From Micromonospora sp. MA102 (GTDB lineage: Bacteria; Actinomycetota; Actinomycetes; Mycobacteriales; Micromonosporaceae): a DNA stretch of 64,000 bases. Positions 25,208 through 32,281 of the stretch are shown here, in pieces; the first letter of the stretch is position 1; each line of letters begins with the position of its first letter. The stretch spans positions 123,478 through 187,477 of the forward strand of contig NZ_JAMWEG010000012.1 of assembly GCF_025460765.1 (NCBI RefSeq). Direction: 5' to 3'. The position numbers and the translations under genes are program-made. Below the pieces are notes generated by a model. It worked only from the letters and a program-made list of their open reading frames with translations. It did not search any database and was not told where the DNA came from.

Positions 25208-25252
25208 GGGGCGCCCCGGACCCTGGTGCCGTTCGAGGGTTCGGGACGCCCC
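25208..25252 (-). terminator. Hairpin downstream of the leftward TcmI-like cyclase
   Basis: GGGGCG (25208-25213), CCCG (25215-25218) and ACCCT (25220-25224) pair with AGGGT, CGGG and CGCCCC across 25236-25252, with one mismatch and one G:U pair. It lies 20 bases beyond the cyclase stop and marks the left border of the biosynthetic region. Confidence 0.6.
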
Positions 25253-25271
25253 GGTCTTCGCGCCGGGCCGC

Positions 25272-25619
25272 TCAGCAGGCCTGGCGGGGCGCCGGCAGGT
25301 CGGCCGCGTCCCAGCTGTAGAAGCAGCCGGCCACGGCGTCGCGGGGGGAACGCCAGGTCGGCAGGTACGGCGAGGTGTGCGCCGAGAGCCGCTCGTTGAC
25401 CTGCTGGTAGAACGGGTTGTCGCGGACCTCGGCGGCCAGGTCCGGGTCGACGTCCACCGTCTCCATGAGGTGCACGCACAGGTCGTGCAGGTAGTACAGC
25501 GAGCGGTGCCGTATCCCGGTGAGGCGAGGCAGGTCGGTGGCGTCGGACTCGGCGAAGATCTGCGCCACCCGGCCCTGTGCGCCCGGCACGATCCGGCTGA
25601 CGACCAACAGTCGACTCAT
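25272..25619 (-). CDS. TcmI-family polyketide cyclase
   Basis: A 115-residue dimeric ferredoxin-fold cyclase. The family signature is clear: RLLVVSRIVPGAQGRVAQIF at the N-terminus, RHRSLYYLHDLCVHLME near 38, and YLPTWRSPRDAVAGCFYSW near 85. TcmI-like enzymes close the last ring(s) of tetracyclic or pentacyclic aromatic polyketides. ATG at 25619 follows GAGAGGGG. It lies downstream of the SARP gene on the same strand (139 bases), and a close paralogue at 27021 lies on the other strand. The two are about half identical over their shared core. Confidence 0.92.
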   Translation of the reverse strand: MSRLLVVSRIVPGAQGRVAQIFAESDATDLPRLTGIRHRSLYYLHDLCVHLMETVDVDPDLAAEVRDNPFYQQVNERLSAHTSPYLPTWRSPRDAVAGCFYSWDAADLPAPRQAC

Positions 25620-25758
25620 CGGGACCCCTCTCGCCGCTGGCGGTGCCGACTCCGGTCCAGGGCGCCGACCACCGTGGGCACACCCTGCCGGGCCCGCTGT
25701 CACCTGGCCGTCACGGCCCGGACGGTGACATTGATGGCGGTGGTGACGCCGGCGGCGG

Positions 25759-26604
25759 TCAGCGCGGGTGGGGTGTGGTGGGTGCGGTCGAGCCGCGCGG
25801 CGACGAGCCGGTCGGGCGGCCGGGGGCGTTGGTCCGGTCGGCGCGCCGTTGGGGCGCCTCCCGCCGGCTGGCCCGCCGGATCGGGGCGAGGGTGTCGTCG
25901 AGCAGCGCGCACATGGCCGGGGACGGTTCCAGGCGCAGCTCGCGCAGCAGCAGGTCGCGGTAGACGTAGAAGGCGTGCACCGCTTCGAACGCGTTGCCCT
26001 CGGCGAGGTGGATGCGGACCACCAGGCGGTGCGGTGTCTCCCGCAGCGGCTCGGCGGCCATCGCCTCCAGCGCCGCCTCCAGGGCCTCGCCGTGCCGCCC
26101 GGCGGCGAGATGGTTGCCGGCGAGCTCCTCCAGCATGTGCAGCCGGAGCTGCCGCAGCCGTTCCCGTTCCAGCAGCACCCAGTCGTCGTACCAGCCGGGG
26201 AGCAGGTCGTGCCGGCCGGCGCCGGCGGCGCCGCGGGGCACCCGGCCGTCGCGTACCTGGTCGGCGGACGCCACCAGCTCGTCGACGTCGAGGTGGACGG
26301 CGGGGTCGAGGCGGACGGTGTCGCCGTCGGTGCGCAGCGGGCAGCAGGGGTCCTGGCGGAGCCGCCACAGCGCGGTGCGCAGGGAGGAGAGCGCCCGGTC
26401 CTCCGAGGTCTCCGGCCACAGCAGCCCGGCGAGGTGGCTCCGGGTGGCGGCCGGGCGGAGCCCGATGAGGGCGATGACCCGTTGCAGGCCCCGGGGGACC
26501 ACCACCGGTACGCCGTCGTGGAGCAGCCGGAACCCGCCGAGCAGGTGCAGCGACACCTGTGGGGCGGGGTCCCCCGCCGTCGGCAATCTCGATCCACCGG
26601 ACAC
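25759..26604 (-). CDS. SARP-family (BTAD) pathway regulator
   Basis: A 281-residue Streptomyces antibiotic regulatory protein. Residues 17-95 form the OmpR-like winged helix (VSLHLLGGFRLLHDGVPVVV, LRPAATRSHLAGLLWPE, LSSLRTALWRLRQ). Residues 105-240 form the bacterial transcriptional activation domain (LLPGWYDDWVLLERERLRQL, AAEPLRETPHRLVVRIHLAE, GNAFEAVHAFYVYRDLL). The tail is Arg/Pro-rich. SARPs activate type II PKS operons by binding 11-bp direct repeats near promoters; matching repeats lie in the adjacent intergenic region. GTG at 26604 is the best start visible. Confidence 0.9.
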   Translation of the reverse strand: MSGGSRLPTAGDPAPQVSLHLLGGFRLLHDGVPVVVPRGLQRVIALIGLRPAATRSHLAGLLWPETSEDRALSSLRTALWRLRQDPCCPLRTDGDTVRLDPAVHLDVDELVASADQVRDGRVPRGAAGAGRHDLLPGWYDDWVLLERERLRQLRLHMLEELAGNHLAAGRHGEALEAALEAMAAEPLRETPHRLVVRIHLAEGNAFEAVHAFYVYRDLLLRELRLEPSPAMCALLDDTLAPIRRASRREAPQRRADRTNAPGRPTGSSPRGSTAPTTPHPR

Positions 26605-27020
26605 GGGCGCACCCCCAGCACGCGGAACCCTCGTCCCGACCGTCCTCTGTCGCTCGGCTCGGCTGCCCGCGACGCCGGTGTCGGAACGGCTCCGCCGTGG
26701 CGGAAAAAGCCCGCTGTGACCGGGCTGACCGGTACGGAGGATATCAACACTTGTTACTCTGAGTCAACGACGCGTCGGTTTGCTGACCGTCTGTAATGGT
26801 CACACGAGCGCCCTGTGAACTGCGAAAAAGTGTCGCTATCCATTCGCGGATTCTGATCTTCACATAGCCCGCACACAGTTTGCGTCAACGCAGCGTCACC
26901 AACTTCCCGGGCCGATGGTGGCCGGTTGACGCCGCGTTGACGGTGCCGGCGGCACCGTGGCGCCAGTCGTGCGCCGAGATCGCTCGTCCCGCACCGGTAC
27001 GCATCCAGGGGAGGCCGCGG
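26605..27020. other. 416-base divergent regulatory region of the PKS cluster
   Basis: No gene here. It is the most AT-rich stretch for kilobases (26740-26880). It holds facing direct repeats at 26883-26942 and a weaker 11-bp-spaced pair at 26762-26779 (AGTCAAC, CGTCGGT). On the minus strand TTGACG (26888-26883) and TATGTG (26866-26861), 16 bases apart, make a plausible promoter toward the SARP gene. GGGGAGG at 27009-27015 is the ribosome binding site of the rightward cyclase. Confidence 0.7.
26883..26942. promoter_or_regulatory. Facing SARP-type heptamer direct repeats
   Basis: CGTCAAC (26883-26889) and CGTCACC (26894-26900) repeat with an 11-base period. GTTGACG (26925-26931) and GTTGACG (26936-26942) repeat with the same period in the opposite orientation. 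The heptamers are the same word on opposite strands, and the pair centres are 42 bases apart. Heptamer repeats with 11-bp periodicity are the known SARP recognition pattern, and the SARP gene is adjacent. One pair per divergent transcript is expected. Confidence 0.7.
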
Positions 27021-27353
27021 ATGGACCGCTCGCTCATCGTCGCCAAGGTGGTGCCGACCGCCGAGGATCGGGTCGCCGAGATCTTCGCCGCGTCCGACGC
27101 GACCGAGCTGCCGGGCCTGGTCGGCGTCCGGCACCGCTCCCTCTACCGGCTGCACGACCTCTACGTCCATCTCCTGGAGACGGAGGCGCCGACCGAGGGG
27201 GCGGTGGAGGAGGCGCGCGGCCATCCCGAGTTCGTCCGGGTCAGCGAACGGCTGCGCCCGTACATCTCGCCGTACCTGCCGACCTGGCGGTCGCCGCGCG
27301 ACGCCATGGCCCACTGCTTCTACCGGTACGACGCCCCCGGGCGGCGGCCGTGA
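27021..27353 (+). CDS. TcmI-family polyketide cyclase (second)
   Basis: A 110-residue paralogue of the cyclase at 25272, with SLIVAKVVPTAEDRVAEIF, RHRSLYRLHDLYVHLLE and YLPTWRSPRDAMAHCFYRY. It is the first gene of the rightward operon. ATG at 27021 follows GGGGAGG. Its TGA overlaps the GTG of accDA. Two different TcmI-like cyclases beside one minimal PKS suggest two separate late ring closures, or one that has been repurposed. Confidence 0.92.
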   Translation: MDRSLIVAKVVPTAEDRVAEIFAASDATELPGLVGVRHRSLYRLHDLYVHLLETEAPTEGAVEEARGHPEFVRVSERLRPYISPYLPTWRSPRDAMAHCFYRYDAPGRRP

Positions 27354-29077
27354 CCACCACCGCACCGCGGGACGAGCAGCTGTGGGCCCGCTGCGACGAC
27401 TGCGCCTCGCTGCTCTACCGCAAGCGGCTGCGGCGCAACCTCGACGTCTGCCCGGAGTGCGGGTCGCACGCCCGGCTGGACGCCCCGGACCGGGTGGCGC
27501 AGCTGGTCGACCCGGACTCGTTCACCCCGCTGCCGGACCGGGCGGTGCGGGTCGACCCGATCGGGTTCGTGGACGCGCTGCCCTATCCGCACCGGCTCGG
27601 CGCGGCCCGCGCCGGCTCCGGCCTGGACGAGGCCGTGCTCTGCGGGACCGCCCGGGTCGGCGGCCACCCGGTCGCCCTCGCGGTGATGGACTTCCGGTTC
27701 CTCGGCGGCAGCCTCGGCTGCGCGGTCGGCGAGCTGATCACCCGCACCGCCGAGCGGGCGCTGGCCGACGCCACCCCGCTGGTGATCGTCACGGCCTCCG
27801 GCGGGGCGCGGATGCAGGAGGGCGCGCTGTCGCTGATGCAGATGGCCACGGTCAGCCAGGCCGTCGCCGGGCTGCGTGAGGCGGGGCTGCTCACCGTCAG
27901 CGTCGTCACCGACCCCACCTACGGCGGGGTGGCGGCCTCCTTCGCCACCAACACCGACGTGGTGCTCGCCGAGAGCGGCGCCCGGCTGGGCTTCGCCGGC
28001 CCCCGGGTGATCCGCCAGGTCACCGGCGCCACCCTGCCCGAGGGCTTCCAGACCGCCGAGTTCCTGCTCCGCCACGGCCAGGTCGACCTGGTGGTGCCCC
28101 GGCACGCGCTGCGCGGGCGGTTGACGGCGCTGCTCGCCGCCGCCGAGGCCAGCCGGCGGGTGCCCGTACCCCGGCAGGAGCCGGCGCCGCGACCGGCCGT
28201 CACGGCCGGCGCGCCCGGACCGGCCCGGGACGCCTGGGAGACGGTACGCACGGCCCGGCACCCCGGCCGGCCCACCACACTGGACTACCTGGAGACCGCC
28301 TTCGACGGCTTCGTGGAGCTGCACGGCGACCGGCTCGGCGCGGACTGCCCGGCGATCGTCGGCGGGGTGGCCCGCCTGGACGGCCGGCCGGTGATGGTGA
28401 TCGGCCACCAGAAGGGGCACAGCACCGCGGAGCTGGTGGCCCGCAACTTCGGCATGGCCAGCCCGGCCGGGCACCGCAAGGCCCTGCGGCTCATGCGCCT
28501 CGCGGCCCGGCTCCACCTGCCGGTGGTGACCCTCGTGGACACCCCGGGCGCGGACCCGGGCGTGGACGCCGAGCAGCAGGGCCAGGCCGCCGCGATCGCG
28601 GAGAACATCCTCGCGCTGAGCGTCCTGCCCACGCCGGTCGTCGCGGTGGTCACCGGCGAGGGCGGCAGCGGCGGCGCGCTCGCCCTCGCGGTCGCCGACC
28701 GGGTGCTGATGCTGGAGCACGCCGTCTATTCGGTGATCAGCCCGGAGGGTTGCGCCGCGATCCTCTGGTCGGACAGCTCGGCCGCCCCGCAGGCCGCCCG
28801 GGCGCTCCGGCTCACCGCCACCGACCTGTGCCGGCTCGGGGTGGTCGACGAGGTGGTGCCCGAGCCGCGGCCCGCCGCACACAACGATCCCGCCGGCGCG
28901 GCCGAGCTGCTGGGCCGGGCCGTGGCGGCGAACCTCGCCCCGCTGCTCGCCGTGCCGCCCGCCACCCTGGTCCGCCGCCGCCGGCAGCGGTTCCGCCGCT
29001 TCGGCGCGGCCCGGTCGGCCGGCGTGAACCCGCCGGTCGAGGCGGTCGATCGGACGCGAACGGAGGTGGCCGGGTGA
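27350..29077 (+). CDS. accDA: Acetyl-CoA carboxylase carboxyltransferase, fused beta-alpha subunits
   Basis: A 575-residue fusion. Residues 1-265 are AccD-like, with a zinc ribbon (Cys15, Cys18, Cys34, Cys37: CDDC, CPEC) and TASGGARMQEG. Residues 300-555 are AccA-like (LDYLETAFDGFVELHGDR, GHQKGHSTAELVARNFGM, ISPEGCAAILW). Together they transfer carboxylate from biotin to acetyl-CoA, making malonyl-CoA for the PKS. GTG at 27350 overlaps the cyclase stop (GTGA). The last residues (RTEVAG) come from a partial copy of the 59-bp repeat in the repeat's own frame. Confidence 0.93.
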   Translation: MTTTAPRDEQLWARCDDCASLLYRKRLRRNLDVCPECGSHARLDAPDRVAQLVDPDSFTPLPDRAVRVDPIGFVDALPYPHRLGAARAGSGLDEAVLCGTARVGGHPVALAVMDFRFLGGSLGCAVGELITRTAERALADATPLVIVTASGGARMQEGALSLMQMATVSQAVAGLREAGLLTVSVVTDPTYGGVAASFATNTDVVLAESGARLGFAGPRVIRQVTGATLPEGFQTAEFLLRHGQVDLVVPRHALRGRLTALLAAAEASRRVPVPRQEPAPRPAVTAGAPGPARDAWETVRTARHPGRPTTLDYLETAFDGFVELHGDRLGADCPAIVGGVARLDGRPVMVIGHQKGHSTAELVARNFGMASPAGHRKALRLMRLAARLHLPVVTLVDTPGADPGVDAEQQGQAAAIAENILALSVLPTPVVAVVTGEGGSGGALALAVADRVLMLEHAVYSVISPEGCAAILWSDSSAAPQAARALRLTATDLCRLGVVDEVVPEPRPAAHNDPAGAAELLGRAVAANLAPLLAVPPATLVRRRRQRFRRFGAARSAGVNPPVEAVDRTRTEVAG

Positions 29078-29132
29078 GCGCGAGGAGTGAGCCGATCTTG
29101 CGAGCCCCGCAGTCGCGAACGGAGGTGGCCGG
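29074..29132 (+). repeat. 59-bp junction repeat, copy 2 (accDA/accB, first of tandem)
   Basis: Begins at the GTGA that contains the accDA stop. A 19-base fragment of the same repeat's end lies just before it (29055-29073), inside accDA. The copy encodes a 20-residue frame (SARSEP, LRAPQSRTEV) ending at the TGA that overlaps the start of copy 3. Confidence 0.92.
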
Positions 29133-29191
29133 GTGAGCGCGAGGAGTGAGCCGATCTTGCGAGCCCCGCAGTCGCGAACGGAGGTGGCGCA
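29133..29191 (+). repeat. 59-bp junction repeat, copy 3 (accDA/accB, second of tandem)
   Basis: Identical to copy 2 except for the last three bases. Its mini-ORF stop overlaps the accB GTG at 29192, and CGGAGGTGG supplies the accB ribosome binding site. Exact tandem identity points to recent duplication. Confidence 0.92.
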
Positions 29192-29668
29192 GTGAGCGCG
29201 GACGGCGGAGCCGAGGAGGTGCTGGAGGGGTTGAGCCGGCACGCCCGCAAGCTGGTCGCCGAGCTGGCCGGCCCGGTGCGTCGGGTACGGCTGCGCAGCG
29301 GCGAGACCGTGCTGGAGGTCGAGTGGCACCACCCGGTCCCGCCGGCCCCCGCGCCGCGTGCCGAGGCCGACCCGGTCACCGCACCGCGGGTCGAGCCGGC
29401 TCCCGTGACGGAACGGCCGGCGGTGCGGGCGCCCGTGGTGGGCACCTTCTACCGCGCCCCCGAGCCCGGCGCCGCCCCGTTCGTGGTGGTCGGCGACGTG
29501 GTCCGCCCCGGCCAGGTGATCGGCATCGTGGAGGCGATGAAACTCATGAACGAGGTGGCCGCGGGCCAGGCCGGGCGGGTGGTCGAGGTGCTGGTGGAGG
29601 ACGGCAAGCCGGTCGAGTACGACCAGCCCCTGATCGCCCTGGAACCGCTCACCGGACGGGACGCCTGA
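29192..29668 (+). CDS. accB: Biotin carboxyl carrier protein of acetyl-CoA carboxylase
   Basis: A 158-residue BCCP. The N-terminal 50 residues are helical and variable, a Pro/Ala linker follows, and the C-terminal biotinyl domain runs from about 80 (VVGTFYRAP) with the biotin-accepting lysine at about 117 in VEAMKLMNEV. It carries carboxybiotin between AccC and AccDA. GTG at 29192 directly follows the tandem 59-bp repeats. Its TGA shares one base with the accC ATG. Confidence 0.95.
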   Translation: MSADGGAEEVLEGLSRHARKLVAELAGPVRRVRLRSGETVLEVEWHHPVPPAPAPRAEADPVTAPRVEPAPVTERPAVRAPVVGTFYRAPEPGAAPFVVVGDVVRPGQVIGIVEAMKLMNEVAAGQAGRVVEVLVEDGKPVEYDQPLIALEPLTGRDA

Positions 29669-31173
29669 TGTTCGAGAAGGTGCTGATCGCCAACCGGGGC
29701 GAGATCGCGTTGCGGGTGCTGCGCGCCTGCCGGGAGCTGGGCGTGCGGACCGTGGTGGTGCACTCCAGCGCGGACGCCGACTCGCTGCCGGTGCGGCTGG
29801 CCGACGAGACCGTCCAGATCGGACCGGCGTCCAGCCGGCAGAGCTACCTGAACGCCGCCGCGATCGTCGAGGCGGCCCGGCAGACCGGCGCGCAGGCCGT
29901 GCACCCCGGCTACGGCTTCCTCTCCGAGGACGCCGACTTCGCCGAGATCTGCGCCGAGAACGCGCTCGTCTTCGTGGGCCCGCCGCCGCAGGTGATGGCG
30001 GCCCTGGCGGACAAGTCCACGGCGCGGGCGCTGATGCGCCGGGCCGGCCTGCCGCTGCCGCCGGGCAGTGTGCGGACCCTGCCGACCGCCGCCGAGGCGC
30101 TCGACGTGGCCGCCGAGGTCGGCTACCCGGTGATCGTCAAGGCCGCCGCCGGCGGGGGCGGGCGCGGGATGACCGTGGTCCGCTCGGCCGCCGAGCTGCC
30201 CCGCGCGTACGCCCGCACCCGGGCCGCCGCCCAGGTCGCCTTCGGCGACGACCGGGTGTACGTCGAGCGGTACCTGGCCGACGCCCGGCACGTCGAGGTG
30301 CAGGTGCTCTGCGACGGCCACGGCAACGGCATCCACCTGGGCACCCGGGACTGCTCGGTGCAGCGCCGGCACCAGAAGCTCATCGAGGAGGCGCCCGCCC
30401 CGGCGCTGCGCCCGGCCACCCTGGACACCCTCGCGGAGACCGCGCTGCGCGGCGCCCTGTCGGTCGGCTTCAGCGGCGCCGGCACCGTCGAGTTCCTGGT
30501 GGACGAGGCGGAGCGCTGCCACTTCCTGGAGATCAACTGCCGGATCCAGGTGGAGCATCCGGTGACCGAGCTGGTCACCGGCATCGACCTGGTCCACGAG
30601 CAGCTGCACGTGGCTGCCGGCACGCCGCTGCGCTGGCGGCAGGAGGACGTCCGGCTGCGCGGGGTGGCCGTCGAGTGCCGGGTCAACGTGGAGGACCCGG
30701 ACCGGGACTTCGCTCCCGCCCCCGGCCGGCTGGAGCGGTTCCGGCCACCCGGCGGCCCGTTCACCCGGGTGGACACCCACGGCCACGTCGGCTACCTGGT
30801 CAGCCCGCACTACGACTCCCTGCTGGCCAAGGTGGCGGTCTGGGCGCCGGACCGGGACGGCGCGCTGGACCGGCTCGACCGGGCGCTCGGCGAGTTCGAG
30901 GTGGCCGGCCCCGGCGTGCGCACCACCATCCCGTTCGCGCGGCGGGTGCTGCGCGACGACGCCTTCCGGGCCGGACGGCACACCACCGCCCTGGTCGACC
31001 GCCTGCTCCACCCGCCCACCGCCGACGCCGCGCCGGTCGCCGAGGTGGCCCCGCCCGCCGAACCGGCCGTGCCCACCCCCGTGCCCGACATCCGCGCCGA
31101 CACCGACCCGGCCGGCCGCACTCCCGTCACCGCCGCGCCCGCCGCCGGCCCGAACGCCTGGAGGAACCCATGA
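29668..31173 (+). CDS. accC: Biotin carboxylase
   Basis: A 501-residue ATP-grasp biotin carboxylase. FEKVLIANRGEIALRVLRAC starts the biotin carboxylase N domain. ATP lid KAAAGGGGRGM lies near 157, the catalytic region with FLEINCRIQVEHPVTELVTG near 290, and the C domain to about 450. The last 50 residues are an Ala/Pro-rich tail not needed by the family. It carboxylates the biotin on AccB. Start ATG overlaps the accB stop (TGATG); the end overlaps the next ATG. A cluster-borne ACC implies high malonyl-CoA demand. Confidence 0.96.
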   Translation: MFEKVLIANRGEIALRVLRACRELGVRTVVVHSSADADSLPVRLADETVQIGPASSRQSYLNAAAIVEAARQTGAQAVHPGYGFLSEDADFAEICAENALVFVGPPPQVMAALADKSTARALMRRAGLPLPPGSVRTLPTAAEALDVAAEVGYPVIVKAAAGGGGRGMTVVRSAAELPRAYARTRAAAQVAFGDDRVYVERYLADARHVEVQVLCDGHGNGIHLGTRDCSVQRRHQKLIEEAPAPALRPATLDTLAETALRGALSVGFSGAGTVEFLVDEAERCHFLEINCRIQVEHPVTELVTGIDLVHEQLHVAAGTPLRWRQEDVRLRGVAVECRVNVEDPDRDFAPAPGRLERFRPPGGPFTRVDTHGHVGYLVSPHYDSLLAKVAVWAPDRDGALDRLDRALGEFEVAGPGVRTTIPFARRVLRDDAFRAGRHTTALVDRLLHPPTADAAPVAEVAPPAEPAVPTPVPDIRADTDPAGRTPVTAAPAAGPNAWRNP

Positions 31174-31877
31174 CCGTCGCTCCCGACCGACCGCTCACCA
31201 ACGAGATCACCGACATCCTGGTGACCCATTGCGGCCTGGACGCCGACGCGGCCGCCCGCACCCCGGCCGCGAGCCTGGAGGAGCTGGGCATGGACTCGCT
31301 GGCGCTGCTCGAACTCTCCGCGGTCGTGGCGGACCGCTGGCGGGTGAAGATCCCGGAGCAGGCCGGGCAGCTCAGCATCGCCGGCGTCGCCGACCTGGTG
31401 GCCCGGAAGGCGGACCCGCCGGGGCACACCGAGAACGCCGTCGACATCGCCGCCCCGCTGCCGCTGGTCTGGGAGATCACCAACGACGTGGCCCGGTGGA
31501 CCGAGCTGTTCACCGAGTACGCGGCGGTCGAGATCCTGCACCGGGAGGGCGACACCGTCCGGTTCCGGCTCACCATGCACCCCGACGAGAACGGCACGTC
31601 GTGGAGCTGGGTCAGCGAACGCACCGCCGATCCGGGCACCCGCGAGGTGCACGCCCGGCGGGTGGAGACCGGCCCGTTCGAGTACATGCGCATCCACTGG
31701 CGCTACGACGAGGTCGACGGCGGCACCCGGATGACCTGGGTGCAGGACTTCGCCATGAAGCCCACGGCGCCGGTCGACAACGCCGGCATGACCGAGCGGA
31801 TCAACACCAACAGCAAGGTCCAGCTCGCCGTCATCAAGGAGCGGATCGAGCGGGCGCACGCGGGAGGCGCGCGATGA
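31170..31877 (+). CDS. Acyl carrier protein fused to SRPBCC aromatase/cyclase
   Basis: A 235-residue fusion. Residues 1-80 are an ACP with the phosphopantetheine serine Ser43 in LEELGMDSLALLEL. Residues 88-230 are a WhiE-VI/TcmN-like START-domain aromatase/cyclase (ENAVDIAAPLPLVWEITNDV, WTELFTEYAAVEIL, GTRMTWVQDFAMKP). In standard type II systems these are separate proteins. Here the minimal-PKS carrier and the first-ring cyclase are one chain, so the nascent poly-beta-ketone stays next to its cyclase. It overlaps accC and the cupin gene by four bases each. Confidence 0.92.
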   Translation: MTVAPDRPLTNEITDILVTHCGLDADAAARTPAASLEELGMDSLALLELSAVVADRWRVKIPEQAGQLSIAGVADLVARKADPPGHTENAVDIAAPLPLVWEITNDVARWTELFTEYAAVEILHREGDTVRFRLTMHPDENGTSWSWVSERTADPGTREVHARRVETGPFEYMRIHWRYDEVDGGTRMTWVQDFAMKPTAPVDNAGMTERINTNSKVQLAVIKERIERAHAGGAR

Positions 31878-32281
31878 CCGACACCTCCACGGCCCGGGTC
31901 TCCGTCCACGACGTCACCGCCGACCGGCGGCGCGGTGGCGAGCTGCGGGTGCTGCTCGGCCCGAAGACCGTCGGCAGCACCTCCGGCTTCATGGGGGTGG
32001 CCACCCTCGCGCCGGGGGAGCGGATCGCCGAGCACTACCACCCCTACAGCGAGGAGTTCCTCTACGTCGCCCGCGGCGCGATCACCGTCGACCTGGACGA
32101 CCGGCCGGTGCCCGTCGCCGCCGGGGAGGCGCTGTTCGTGCCCAGGGACGTGCGGCACCGGCTGCGCAACACCGGCGACGAGCCGGCCGAGGTGGTCTTC
32201 CACCTCGGGCCGCTCGCCCCCCGCCCGGAACTCGGCCACGTCGACACCGAGGGCGCCCCACCACCCCGGAAACCGTCGTGA
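31874..32281 (+). CDS. Cupin-domain protein of type II PKS (TcmJ/WhiE-like)
   Basis: A 135-residue single cupin. The metal motif is EHYHPYSEEFLYVARG (His-X-His ... Glu) followed by PVAAGEALFVPRDVRHRLRN with the second histidine. Such cupins are constant partners of spore-pigment and tetracenomycin-type PKSs and help correct cyclisation or quinone formation; the exact reaction is not settled. ATG overlaps the fusion gene stop (ATGA), and its TGA overlaps the KS-alpha GTG. Confidence 0.92.
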   Translation: MTDTSTARVSVHDVTADRRRGGELRVLLGPKTVGSTSGFMGVATLAPGERIAEHYHPYSEEFLYVARGAITVDLDDRPVPVAAGEALFVPRDVRHRLRNTGDEPAEVVFHLGPLAPRPELGHVDTEGAPPPRKPS

